A program made the position numbers and the translations under genes. Below the pieces are notes generated by a model that was not told where the DNA came from, made no database searches, and saw only the letters and a list, made by a program, of their open reading frames with translations. Shown here in pieces: positions 1 through 9,900 of a stretch of DNA of 64,000 nt. Position 1 is the first letter of the stretch. Each line of letters opens with the position of its first letter. The DNA is from Flagellimonas profundi (lineage in GTDB: Bacteria > Bacteroidota > Bacteroidia > Flavobacteriales > Flavobacteriaceae): the NCBI RefSeq assembly GCF_017313275.1, contig NZ_JAFLNM010000004.1, positions 62,001 to 126,000 on the forward strand. Direction: 5' to 3'.

Positions 1-1096
1 GAATATTCTTTGCTTTGGATAAACTGGCTTTGGCCTTTACAATCTCATGTTTCAATAGTTGGTCCACACTTGCTGTTCCCATTTGATATAAAGCAATGGC
101 AAAGGTTTGCCACCAGGTTAAATCGGAAACCAAATTGATTATGAACTGTTCCTTGGAAAGTGAGGTTTCACTCAGGGTGAACTGTTGAAAATATTTTTCT
201 TTCAACTTAAAGGTTTTTCCAGTTCCTGGAGGACCGTAAAGAATAACATTTAATGGCTGGTCCATTTTTCTTATATTTTTAGTTTCGTCTGTAAATTCGG
301 AATAGTGATTTTTTAAAAGTATCAATGCTTCGAGATATTTCCCTTTAGCATTTTGGTATTCTTCATTGAAAGGCACTCTGGATAATACTCCCTTTTTGTT
401 CCCTTGTATTTCATATTTATGTAAAATCTGCATGGTCAAGAATCCACCCCCTCTAGCAGGTGCATCTTCTCCCAGAATACTCTTCTGTATTTCCCTATGA
501 CTTAAGGCTTTTTTGAGATAAGCATAAATAACCCTTGCTTCGATAGTTGACTGATTATCAGAATTGGATTTAATCGAATCATCAGAAAGTCTGTATTCAT
601 TTAGATTTTTCAACATTGCATCAAACTTTGTGTCGGTTACCAAAACATCTTCACAATTATGCTTTTTAAAGATTGATATGATTGATTGATAGTTTTGATC
701 AATGAAATCAAAAAGCTCTGATAAATCTTTGGTGATTTTTCCCAGGTTTTTGTCAAAACGTTTGTTACCCTTTTCTATAAAACCTCCAATTTTTGAGACA
801 ACTTCTTCATAGGCGCTTATTAATTCACTTCGCTTTTCATTGGTGAATCTAACATGTAACCTACAATCAAAACCATCCTCTTTTGGAGATAATGAGAATC
901 CTACACTTCGTGTTTTGGTAATTCCGCCACTGGCATTTATCAATCCAACAAAAGCATATTCTTCGTTGCCTTGAAACCAATGACCGCTTTCAAATCGTTG
1001 TCCAGCTCCAGTACGCTGACGCATTAAAAAATTGAAGTCGGGATGCGATTCGCGATACGTTAAAAGTTTGGCAAGTATGGTTTCGTGGAAGGTCAT
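1..1096 (-). CDS. McrB-like AAA+ GTPase, partial (C-terminus beyond window)
   Basis: The frame is open from an ATG at 1096 to the left edge (365 codons). It encodes about 280 residues of N-terminal domain, then a Walker A motif GPPGTGKT (residues 288-295) in the context NVILYGPPGTGKTF, which is typical of McrB-type AAA+ NTPases. McrB binds modified DNA and, with the McrC nuclease, cleaves it. The Walker B region and the rest of the motor lie outside the window. Its ATG overlaps the stop of the HNH gene (ATGA), so it is the sixth gene of the hsd operon. The N-terminal domain, containing RTGAGQRFESGHWFQG, presumably recognises DNA, but I cannot assign its family. An McrC partner would be expected further left. 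Alternatively it is an orphan AAA+ protein serving the ATPase/HNH pair. Confidence 0.8.
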   Translation of the reverse strand, partial: MTFHETILAKLLTYRESHPDFNFLMRQRTGAGQRFESGHWFQGNEEYAFVGLINASGGITKTRSVGFSLSPKEDGFDCRLHVRFTNEKRSELISAYEEVVSKIGGFIEKGNKRFDKNLGKITKDLSELFDFIDQNYQSIISIFKKHNCEDVLVTDTKFDAMLKNLNEYRLSDDSIKSNSDNQSTIEARVIYAYLKKALSHREIQKSILGEDAPARGGGFLTMQILHKYEIQGNKKGVLSRVPFNEEYQNAKGKYLEALILLKNHYSEFTDETKNIRKMDQPLNVILYGPPGTGKTFKLKEKYFQQFTLSETSLSKEQFIINLVSDLTWWQTFAIALYQMGTASVDQLLKHEIVKAKASLSKAKNI

Positions 1097-1983
1097 ATCA
1101 TATTTAATTCTTCGAGAATATCTTTTTTAAGTTTGCTAAATGGCCTATTGCTAAAATCGGCACTATCATAATAAACTCCAAAAGCTAATCTGTACAATTC
1201 CTTTTGAGAAACTCTTAAACCGGCATATGTCTGGGCCGATAATATTTTTAAATACCTGTCCGTATAAATTTGTTTTAATTTGATTAAATCAAAAACTTCA
1301 TCATTATGAGCATTGTAAATTTCTATTATTTTAAAGAGCTCCATAAATTTTGATACTTTCTTCGGTATCGGAGTTTTTTTATCTAAAACGATGGAAATGG
1401 TATTTTTTGAATTTATATCGTATTTGTAAGAAAATCTAAAGTCATCTAATATATTATCCAAATAAGGATGTGGGTAATATTTTAATCGTAGTGTTTTGGA
1501 GAGTTTAAATCTGCTATTGCAGATTGTACAAGATGGTATTAGGTTATAAAACGATAACCCGAGTATTGGATATTTTGATTGAGGAAAGAAGTGATCAAAA
1601 TCTGGTTTTATGGAGTTAAATCGAACGTTTACTGTAGATTGTCTATTACAGTAAGGACAATATTTAATTGAAACGTTATTAGATAAATCGTTAAGGTTGT
1701 ATTCCTTTTTATTCTTGCTAAAATTCTTATATGAAAATATTTTCCTAATTGTTGTATCATATTTGCGTCTATTTCTTGACTTTTGAATACGATAATAATT
1801 GGTGTTCAATGTAGCCAATTCTTCTGGGTTACCCTGTAATATATCATCTATATTATCCTTGATGAAATTTACGAGATAAGAAGGCAAGCTGTTAATATGT
1901 TGAGATTTAAGAACTTTATTTCTGAGTTCGACTAAATGAATAATTTTTGCTTTGGAAGCTTCTTTATTGTTTATGTTTATCAC
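1093..1983 (-). CDS. HNH endonuclease, PtuB-like
   Basis: This 296-residue protein has a zinc-braced HNH nuclease core. CPYC is at 109-112, D130-H131 begins the catalytic motif (DFDHFFPQSKYP), N147 is in SFYNLIP, and a second Cys pair is at C152/C155 in SCTICN. The layout CxxC...DH...N...CxxCN is that of HNH nucleases paired with ABC-type ATPases in Septu (PtuB) and some retron systems. The N-terminal 100 residues are helical and basic and have no recognised domain. Its start overlaps the end of the ATPase gene by 20 nt and its stop overlaps the McrB-like start by 4 nt, so translational coupling is likely. The gene is strongly AT-rich compared with hsdR and hsdM. Nuclease activity is inferred from motifs; the target is unknown. 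Confidence 0.85.
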   Translation of the reverse strand: MININNKEASKAKIIHLVELRNKVLKSQHINSLPSYLVNFIKDNIDDILQGNPEELATLNTNYYRIQKSRNRRKYDTTIRKIFSYKNFSKNKKEYNLNDLSNNVSIKYCPYCNRQSTVNVRFNSIKPDFDHFFPQSKYPILGLSFYNLIPSCTICNSRFKLSKTLRLKYYPHPYLDNILDDFRFSYKYDINSKNTISIVLDKKTPIPKKVSKFMELFKIIEIYNAHNDEVFDLIKLKQIYTDRYLKILSAQTYAGLRVSQKELYRLAFGVYYDSADFSNRPFSKLKKDILEELNMI

Positions 1984-3961
1984 TTTTTAAACTATTTAAA
2001 TAGGCAATCTGTTCATCCAATATTTGATCTCGTACATTCTCTCCCGTTTTTTCACCATACATTTCTAATAGTTTGGTTTTTAAAATAGGCTCATCAATTA
2101 TCTCTATTATATTTTTATAATTTTCTCTATCATCATTCAGTTCTTGTCCTTCAACAGTTTCAGAACTTAACCAACTAATAACTTCTTCTATTTTATTTTT
2201 GGCAAAATCACCAATTAATCCATCTTCAACAAAAAAAGAATCAGCTAATAAATCCGTAATGTTAGCAGCAAATGATTTTGTAGGTCTATCAACATGTTCG
2301 TATTTGAGAAATTTAGTTTCCATTTTAGAGTTATCTCTCAACAGATACACAATGTTCTTATTTGGTAAATCGGACAAAGTTAAAGGGTCATGAGTTGTAA
2401 ATATTATCTGAATATTTGGCTTTTTATCAAGATGATTAAAAAAATAAGGAATAGTTTTTACGAGAGTATTGACATATTTCCTTTTCCAAACAGGATGAAA
2501 ACCAAGATCTGCTTCGTCTAGTAACAAAATGTAGTTATTTACCTGCTCATAAACTTGTATGTCCGAGGACAGCTTCGTGTTTAAGAAATCGTACAATCTT
2601 GAAAATAAGTTGAGAAAGGCATTTTCACCTGAACTTAACTTTCTTTTAGAAGGCATATAAAATATGAACCCATCAATGAGATTGCTTTTATCAATTACCC
2701 TTTCCTCGTTTTTAGGCTTATGGCTTGGATAATAGTTGATTATGTTATTTAAGAATTGATTTTGAAGTTGTAATATTTCAATTGCCTGATTACTATTTAT
2801 AATAAAAACATTATTAGTTACTTTGTTTAAGTCCTCAATTGCATCAATTGCAGAGTACAGTTTTTCCAGCAGCTCTTGGATTGTTTTTATATTAAAAACA
2901 GGACTTTTTCCTTTGTCAAAGTCTAAAAAACAGTTTTGAATAAACAACAAAAAAGAATCATACGCATTTAATCTATTACTATCTCTTAAAAAATATCTAT
3001 TTTCAAAAGACCCCTCATACAGGTAGGTATTATCCTTTTCCATCTGCCTTTCTATGACTGATAATAAATCTCTTAGAATATATCTTTTTAAAAGATATTT
3101 ATTTACATCAATTTGGTTAGAGACCCGACCTGGACTATCAAATTTTCTAATTCTGTCCCATTCATCTAACTCTCTTTTAAGTTTATCCTTTACAATTTTT
3201 AAACTTGGCCTGAAAGCAGTAGGTATATTTCTTTCATTTTGTTGTTTATGCCCCCTTACAGTTAGTCTTGCGTCCCCATGATTTGGAAAATTGAATAAGT
3301 CTTTAAAAATATTTTGCTCTTGAACAATCTTAGAATTTGAAAAGAGTATTTGTCGTATGCTATTTTTAAAAACCAATTCTTGACTTACAGAAACACTATT
3401 TTTGTTTTGCAAATCCGCAAGATCTTCTTCAAGGATTTGGTCAAATGAAATATCATTATTATCAACTTCATCAAAATTCGGATTAAACTTAAAATCGAAA
3501 TGAGGTGAATAATAAATGGTCTGACATAAACTGTTTGACCGATTTTCATCTATTGCAAAATCATCATTTGATGATTTAAAATTCAATGAAGTCATGTTGC
3601 CAACATCGTAAATTGAACTAATGAACTTTAGTTCTTTCTCATTCTCTGTTTCAAAAAATAAATAGGTGTTGTTTGATGGTAGAGCGTTTGGATTTCTTAC
3701 GAACAAACTACGGATGGAATCGAGAAGTGATGACTTACCTGCACCATTCTGCCCGACAACTGCATTTATACTTAAAAGGCGGCAATCTAAGTTTGTGATA
3801 TCGAAAAATGAATCTATGTATTCTGCATTTTTTTGTCTAGAAACATGAACGGCCTCATCTTTCTTTACAAACTCGTAAATATACTTACCACCTAGATTTA
3901 TAAATTGTGATTTATCAAACAGATAATCATGAAAGTCTAAGAATATAGCTGCTAACCTCAT
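1964..3961 (-). CDS. ABC-type AAA ATPase, PtuA/OLD-like
   Basis: This 665-residue protein is an SMC/RecF/ABC-type ATPase. Walker A is GQNGAGKSS (70-77), the ABC signature is LSSGE (442-446), Walker B is YILLLDEAD (477-485) and the H-loop His is 524 in FTTHDP. The long middle segment (about 100-430) is presumably the coiled-coil or lid insertion. No TOPRIM domain follows, so it is not an OLD nuclease. Instead the nuclease is the next gene, which matches PtuA of Septu, although PtuA proteins are usually shorter. Its ATG overlaps the hsdS stop (ATGA). The AT-rich composition suggests the ATPase/HNH pair joined the operon separately from hsdRM. Function in defence is inferred from context. Confidence 0.85.
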   Translation of the reverse strand: MRLAAIFLDFHDYLFDKSQFINLGGKYIYEFVKKDEAVHVSRQKNAEYIDSFFDITNLDCRLLSINAVVGQNGAGKSSLLDSIRSLFVRNPNALPSNNTYLFFETENEKELKFISSIYDVGNMTSLNFKSSNDDFAIDENRSNSLCQTIYYSPHFDFKFNPNFDEVDNNDISFDQILEEDLADLQNKNSVSVSQELVFKNSIRQILFSNSKIVQEQNIFKDLFNFPNHGDARLTVRGHKQQNERNIPTAFRPSLKIVKDKLKRELDEWDRIRKFDSPGRVSNQIDVNKYLLKRYILRDLLSVIERQMEKDNTYLYEGSFENRYFLRDSNRLNAYDSFLLFIQNCFLDFDKGKSPVFNIKTIQELLEKLYSAIDAIEDLNKVTNNVFIINSNQAIEILQLQNQFLNNIINYYPSHKPKNEERVIDKSNLIDGFIFYMPSKRKLSSGENAFLNLFSRLYDFLNTKLSSDIQVYEQVNNYILLLDEADLGFHPVWKRKYVNTLVKTIPYFFNHLDKKPNIQIIFTTHDPLTLSDLPNKNIVYLLRDNSKMETKFLKYEHVDRPTKSFAANITDLLADSFFVEDGLIGDFAKNKIEEVISWLSSETVEGQELNDDRENYKNIIEIIDEPILKTKLLEMYGEKTGENVRDQILDEQIAYLNSLKSDKHKQ

Positions 3962-5298
3962 CCCTCACCATATTTACCATTCTCCTCCGCAACCATCCCC
4001 AACTGCGCCTTCGCCTCGCCTTGATCCCGAACTTCTTCGGGACTCCTTACAGTCACCTGCCCATTCATCAACATAGGCAATAACCAATCGCGTAGCTCGG
4101 CGAGTTTTTGGTTTTCAACTTGAAGTTTTTCTCTTTTTCTTCGCATTGGTAAGACGATATTTTCAAACTTTTCCTCCAACCCATTATTCGGTCTTGAAAC
4201 ATAGAGTAATTTTATCCCTTTGACATTTAAACTTTTGAAAAATGCTCCAGAATCTGTATTCCATAAGATTTGTCGCCTCATATCTTCGCCTTGAAATGCC
4301 AAATAGAGGTATGTCGGTAATATTGTATTTGGTCTTATTGCTGTTATGTTTCTTCCTATTCCAGTGATAACATTTTCTGGAATTTGTGCAGTTGCACCAA
4401 CTCTTCCTGCGTTTGTTATTACAATATCACCATCTGTTACTTCTATTCGTTTTGTCCAAATATCATAGTCCTCTTTTTTTACAAAGTATTTATTGATTAA
4501 ATCAATTAAACCATCATCCTTGAGATTTTCCAATTGTAACAGATATGAATTTTCATCTTCAAAATTATAGTCTGGCTTTTTTGAATGTAAACAGTCAATT
4601 ATGGAACAGCAATCAGAAATCAATTCAACTTCCCACCCCTCAGGAATCTCTCTTTTTAACTCTTCGTTATACACCATTTTACCACCAGAGGATTTATAGG
4701 GTTTACCGTTTTGGTCTGGAAAATCAAACTGGACAAACCAATAGTCGTAAATGGTTTTGGCGAGTGCCTCTAATTCTTGGTTGATTTTGTTGTTGACTTC
4801 TATTTTGGCGTCTAAATCGGATAAGACTTTGGCGATTTGTTGCCATTCATTTTCATCTGGAACAGGAACTTCAAAATTTTGAATTGACTTTAGACCTAAA
4901 TTTTTAATGGTGCTTCCTGTTGCTACATTATAAAAGTAATCTTGCACACCTTTCAGCTGAAAGAAATAATAATAAAACTGATTAATTCCAGACTTGAAAT
5001 TTAGATAAGCGGCACTTTTTCCTAGCATAACTTTTTCATTTTTATAAAAAGCCATACTTCCTAAAGTTCCATTAATTGAGAGCAAAAGAGTATTCTCATT
5101 TAACTCCCTGTAATTACTTTCAAGAGTTTCTTCAGAAACAATTTTTGTGTCTGGTGTTATAATTATTTGTCCATTTTTGAGATTATTGCCGTTAACAAAA
5201 AATACGGTTCCTTCCTCAATATATTCAGGCGTTCCGTGTAAACCATCACCTATTCTGGAACATAAATTCTTTAACTTATCTTTTTTCCAGCTAAACAT
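3958..5298 (-). CDS. hsdS: Type I restriction-modification specificity subunit
   Basis: This 446-residue HsdS has the two-TRD layout. A first target-recognition domain (about 1-150) ends at an alpha-helical spacer (IAKVLSDLDAKIEVNNKINQ). The conserved joint YDYWFVQFDFPDQNGKPY and GKMVYNEELKREIPEGWE introduce the second TRD. The protein ends with a second spacer helix (LQVENQKLAELRDWLLPML). It sets the DNA sequence bound by the HsdM2S methylase and the HsdR2M2S restriction complex. The gene overlaps hsdM by 8 nt and the downstream ATPase by 4 nt. No second hsdS copy or invertase is adjacent, so phase variation by shuffling is not suggested here. The recognised sequence cannot be predicted. Confidence 0.95.
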   Translation of the reverse strand: MFSWKKDKLKNLCSRIGDGLHGTPEYIEEGTVFFVNGNNLKNGQIIITPDTKIVSEETLESNYRELNENTLLLSINGTLGSMAFYKNEKVMLGKSAAYLNFKSGINQFYYYFFQLKGVQDYFYNVATGSTIKNLGLKSIQNFEVPVPDENEWQQIAKVLSDLDAKIEVNNKINQELEALAKTIYDYWFVQFDFPDQNGKPYKSSGGKMVYNEELKREIPEGWEVELISDCCSIIDCLHSKKPDYNFEDENSYLLQLENLKDDGLIDLINKYFVKKEDYDIWTKRIEVTDGDIVITNAGRVGATAQIPENVITGIGRNITAIRPNTILPTYLYLAFQGEDMRRQILWNTDSGAFFKSLNVKGIKLLYVSRPNNGLEEKFENIVLPMRRKREKLQVENQKLAELRDWLLPMLMNGQVTVRSPEEVRDQGEAKAQLGMVAEENGKYGEG

Positions 5299-6922
5299 TT
5301 TGAAAGTTTAAATTTTTAAGATTTTCGTTTATCTCATTTTCTAATGTTTTTCCTTCATCAAACAGTGTTCTTAAATTTTTTTCAAAATCTTGGATTTTAT
5401 TATCAAACTCTTCTACTGTAATGTCTACATATTCAATTTTAATCTCAAAATATTGTCCTGCACTAAATGAGTAGTTTTTAGCTTTGATATCGTCGTACTT
5501 TACCACTACCGAGAAATCCTCTACTTCGGTTTTGTGGGTGAAGGTTTCAATTATCCGGTCTTCTTCCGATTCACTTAATAACGTTTTCTGGTTTTTACCG
5601 TCTTTTACTGTGGTTCCCAAATTGGAGGCATCAATCAAAACTACATCCTCTTTATTGGCTGCATCCAAAAACACGATGGAGACATTGGTACCTGTGGTCG
5701 CAAAAATATTGGAAGGCATACTTACCACACCTGCCAGCATTTTATGGTCCACCAGTTTTTGGCGTATTTTTTTTTCAATGCCACTTTGTGCGGTAATAAA
5801 CCCGGTGGGGACAACACAAGCGGCTTTTCCTGTAGCGTTTAAGCTGTACATAATGTGCTGTAAAAACAAGGTGTATATGGCCATACTTTCCTTTTTCTTT
5901 TTTGGCACATTGGGTACACCTGCAAAAAAGCGGTCTTTGTTTTCCTTTTTGTTCAAAGTGTCCACATCATCACTAAAATCCAGTTTAAAGGGCGGGTTGC
6001 TCACGATATAATCAAACTTTCGAAGGTCACCATCTTTTTTGTGGTAAGGGTCTGTCATAGTGTTCCCCTGTATCACATTTTCTATACTGTGCACCAATTG
6101 GTTCAGTACCAAGTTCAAACGCAATAGGTTGGAAGATTTTTGCGAGATATCCTGGGAGTACACGGTACATTTATCAGGGCCTATGGCATGGGCCAGGTTC
6201 ATCAACAGCGTTCCGGAACCCGCACTGGGATCATAAATGGTGACATTGCTCACGGGTTCGGGCACCAAAATATTGGCTATGATTTTGGAAACCGCATGGG
6301 GGGTGTAGTACTCTGCGTATTTCCCTCCAGAGTCACTGTTATAATCCTTGATCAAATATTCAAAAATGGTAGAGAAGAAGTCAAAACCTTCCTCCATAAT
6401 ATTTTCAAAGTTGAAAATCACCAATTTGTTCAGCAAGGCCTTGGCAAAGCCATCCCGTTTACTACGAACAAACTCCGTGATACGGTCAAATAGGGGTACT
6501 TTTTGCCCATCTTCGGTCTTAACCGCAAACAGCTCGTTGTTGCTAACGGCAATGTCCATTAGAGTGTCATCCAAGAGTTTGGCAAAATCAGGTTCGTTTT
6601 GTCGTTGGAACAAATAACCAATCAATTGGTGCGGTTTTAAAAAGGCGGTGGAGGCCTTCATTTGGAAACGCAACACTTCATATTCCTCTTCGGGCAATTG
6701 CGCCAACTGTTCCGCCCAATCCTCGGCCTCGGCCAATTCGGGCTTTAATTCCTTGATTTCGTAGGCGAAGCGGTCGTTTAAAAATTTATACAGAAATATT
6801 TGGCTTATAATTTTAAACTCATTGCCATCGTTGCCCAGTCCGTAGCTGGCACATACCGATTTGAGTTCGTCAATAAGCTCTTTGGTCTTTGTGGTAAACG
6901 TTAATGTATTGTTCGTCGTCAT
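5291..6922 (-). CDS. hsdM: Type I restriction-modification DNA methyltransferase subunit
   Basis: This 543-residue N6-adenine methyltransferase has an N-terminal HsdM helical domain (about 10-170). The motif EYYTP (204-208) precedes the methylase fold, the SAM-binding motif I is DPSAGSGT (231-238), and the catalytic motif IV is NPPF (309-312). All key residues are present, so it should be active. It methylates adenine within the HsdS-defined site to protect host DNA. It overlaps hsdR by 4 nt (ATGA) and hsdS by 8 nt. GC content is higher than that of the downstream ATPase/HNH genes. Confidence 0.97.
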   Translation of the reverse strand: MTTNNTLTFTTKTKELIDELKSVCASYGLGNDGNEFKIISQIFLYKFLNDRFAYEIKELKPELAEAEDWAEQLAQLPEEEYEVLRFQMKASTAFLKPHQLIGYLFQRQNEPDFAKLLDDTLMDIAVSNNELFAVKTEDGQKVPLFDRITEFVRSKRDGFAKALLNKLVIFNFENIMEEGFDFFSTIFEYLIKDYNSDSGGKYAEYYTPHAVSKIIANILVPEPVSNVTIYDPSAGSGTLLMNLAHAIGPDKCTVYSQDISQKSSNLLRLNLVLNQLVHSIENVIQGNTMTDPYHKKDGDLRKFDYIVSNPPFKLDFSDDVDTLNKKENKDRFFAGVPNVPKKKKESMAIYTLFLQHIMYSLNATGKAACVVPTGFITAQSGIEKKIRQKLVDHKMLAGVVSMPSNIFATTGTNVSIVFLDAANKEDVVLIDASNLGTTVKDGKNQKTLLSESEEDRIIETFTHKTEVEDFSVVVKYDDIKAKNYSFSAGQYFEIKIEYVDITVEEFDNKIQDFEKNLRTLFDEGKTLENEINENLKNLNFQNV

Positions 6923-9900
6923 GCAGTTCTTCCGTGATATTCGTTAAGGTATTCGTCTACTATAATTTGTGTGATAAACTTGGTAGTGGCCACATCCATA
7001 GGGGCGTTCATGGATTTTTGAAATTCCGCGAACACCCATCGCGCCACTTGACTACTAAAATAGCTCTCGTTGTTTAAACTATCATTACGGGTAAGCACAG
7101 TCAAGTCCGTTTGTTCCTTGATTTTTTGTAGGGCCGCAATGATCACCGTTTTTAATTTGGAAGGTTTTCCCGCTTCCAATAAGCGTTTATGCACCCGTGC
7201 ATATTTAGGGTCGCCTTGGTATTTGTCCCGCAACAGTTCGTTTCGGCGATTTAGTTCTTGCACCTTTTCGTGGATGGCCTTCAAGGAACCAATGTTGTGC
7301 TGCATCTCTGCTTGCGATACTTCGCTCAAGTTTTTATGGTCAAACAATCGGCGTAATTCTTCATACAGGCTAATCCATTCCGGGTCTTTGGGGTCAAAAT
7401 TGCTTCCCAAGGCCTCCCGGGTCTTTTTCAGCATATCCTTGAGCTCTCCTGCCAGTACCAATTCGCTTTCACCTATTTTTTTAAAACCAAACACAACATC
7501 TTCCAAAGCCATATTGAGCAGGTTGCCTACTTCCTCATTGTTTTCAAAAGCTTCCTTGGCATTGATGAGGTTTAACCGATTGGTAGCTTCAATACGCAAT
7601 CGGTTCAATTTTTTAAAGTCCATCCGTTCCAGGAGTTCATACTCTCCTTTCAATCGTATCTGACTGTACAGGGCCTGTACTTCTTCCAAGGCTTTTTTGA
7701 TTCGGCGTACCTCATCTTGATTGTTGATTTGGGAAATTTGGGAAGTAAAGTTTTCGGCATTCAGCAAGTCGTAATCCGCCAATGACTCCTTTATATTCTG
7801 AATCGAGGCTTCAATCTCTTCGTTGGACAGCAAAAAATTGGAGTAGCTGGCCATTTCATCTCCCAAAATGCCTTGTAGTTCATCAAAATAGGCACGGTTG
7901 GTCTTGTCGAACTCCTTGGAAATGTCAGCAAAGTCAACCACATGGCCAAAGCGATAATCTTTATATCTCCGATTAACCCGGGTTAATGCTTGTAATAAAT
8001 TGTGGGCTTTGATTACACGGCCTAAGTATATCTTTTTTAAATGTTTGGCATCAAATCCCGTAAGCAGCATATTGTACACGAACAGAATGTCAATCTTCCC
8101 TGCTTTAAAATCATCCCGCCACGCTTCAAGTTCTTTTTTGCTTCCAGCATCGTAAAGTATCAAGGCTGCTTTTTTGACTTTGAAATCGTCTTTGCGTTTT
8201 GCAAGATACTTCAAATCAGGTTCAGCGGCTTGGCCTAATTCGGGTACTACGGCCTCTTGCTCTGCATAGGTTTCATTGAAAATGTTGAAGAGCGTTTCGG
8301 CTTGGTCACTACTATCACAAATGACCATGGCACCGAGGGAGCTATCATCTTTGAGCTGTCTAAAAGTTTGAAAATCGTTGATGATGTATTCCAACATCGG
8401 GGCAACAAAAGAGGGGTGCGCATAAATATATTTTCTTTCCACATCCCCCTTTTTGATTTCCAAATCATCCAGGATTTGCTTCAGCTTGATTTTATATTCG
8501 GTTTCTATCTCCTCGCGAATCAGTTTAAGGGTATATCCATCTGCAATGGATTTGTTGTAGTAATATTTATGGATGTAATCCCCAAACAAATCTTTGGAAC
8601 GTACATCTCCACCGATTAAAGGAGTTCCCGTCAGTCCTATTTTAATGGCATTACGATCGGACTCTTCGAGATTGGCCAAAAAACTGCCTTCGGGGTTGTA
8701 GCTCCGATGCACTTCATCCAAAAAGTAGATACGTTGGATGTTGGTGTTGTAATCCGTTGAGGTGCTAACTTTGGAATCCTCTTTGAACTTATGGATGTTT
8801 ACCACAGTGATTTCACGTTGGCCTTTGTCATTATAAACTGCGGTGTTCTTCTTGAGGTCAGCCACAAACTCGTCCCTGGAATTTACGGTATGCACTTTTA
8901 ACCCCCTGGCGGTAAATTCATCACGGGCCTGGGTCAGTAAGTCCAAACGGTCCACAATGAAATAGAATTTGGGGACAATATGTTTCCTCTGAAAGTAGTC
9001 TGTTAAAAAATGGGTGTTGTAATAGGCCAAGGCCGTTTTCCCGGAACCTTGTGTATGCCAGATGATTCCTTTCTTAATGCCCTTTTCTAGGGTTTCTTCA
9101 ATGGCATTGGTCGCAAACAACTGCGGATAGCGCATGATATGTTTTTGGAGGCCATCATGTTCCTTAACGTAGGCAAATGCATACTGGAGGATAAATTGTA
9201 GCCGTTCTTTGGACAGCATTGAAGAAAGAATACGATTGGTCGGAGTGTCAAGATTTTTATTGGTTTGATATTCGGGGTTGTTCTTTACACTGATATAATT
9301 AGTGTCCTTGAGCAAAAACTCTTCAACCGTAGGTTCTAGAGGTTGCAACAATTGGGTGTAGTTGAAGCCTTCCTCTTCCCTGAAATAATTGAATATGGGT
9401 TTTTGATAGGAAGAAGATGCATAAAAAGCACCTTGCCAAGGCTCAATTTCATTGTCATCATATTCCATATTATTGGAAAAGATCATGAATTGGGTAAGAT
9501 TGACAAATTTTCGGAATTTTTTGTTTTGAAACCTTCGATTGATTCTGTCCCGTTCCGCAATAACCCCATTTCTGTTATTTGGCTTCTTGACTTCGATAAA
9601 AACTAAGGGCATTCCATTGATCAAACAAATAATGTCGGGCCTGAATTCATCTTCTCCATTTTTATAGGTGAGTTCCGTGACCACATGAAAAGTATTCCCA
9701 TTTTCGAAGTCCTCAAAGTCAATAAGTCTGACACCGGAACGTTCGGTAAGTTTATCGTAAAACACCTTTCCCAAGTCCTCATTCTCTAAATCCAAACTAA
9801 TTTCTTGATATAAACGCTCTATATCTTGTTTAGACAATTCGGGGTTGATTTGGTGAACCGATTCCTTAAAAATATCTGCAAAAACGTTGGTGTTTTCGTC

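Noticed and set aside
1093..3961. Retron with PtuAB-type effector
   Set aside because: No reverse transcriptase or msr/msd-like RNA is visible anywhere between 1 and 11.6 kb.
5484..6011. 175-codon plus-strand ORF opposite hsdM
   Set aside because: It is an antisense shadow of a well-supported gene, with no independent features.
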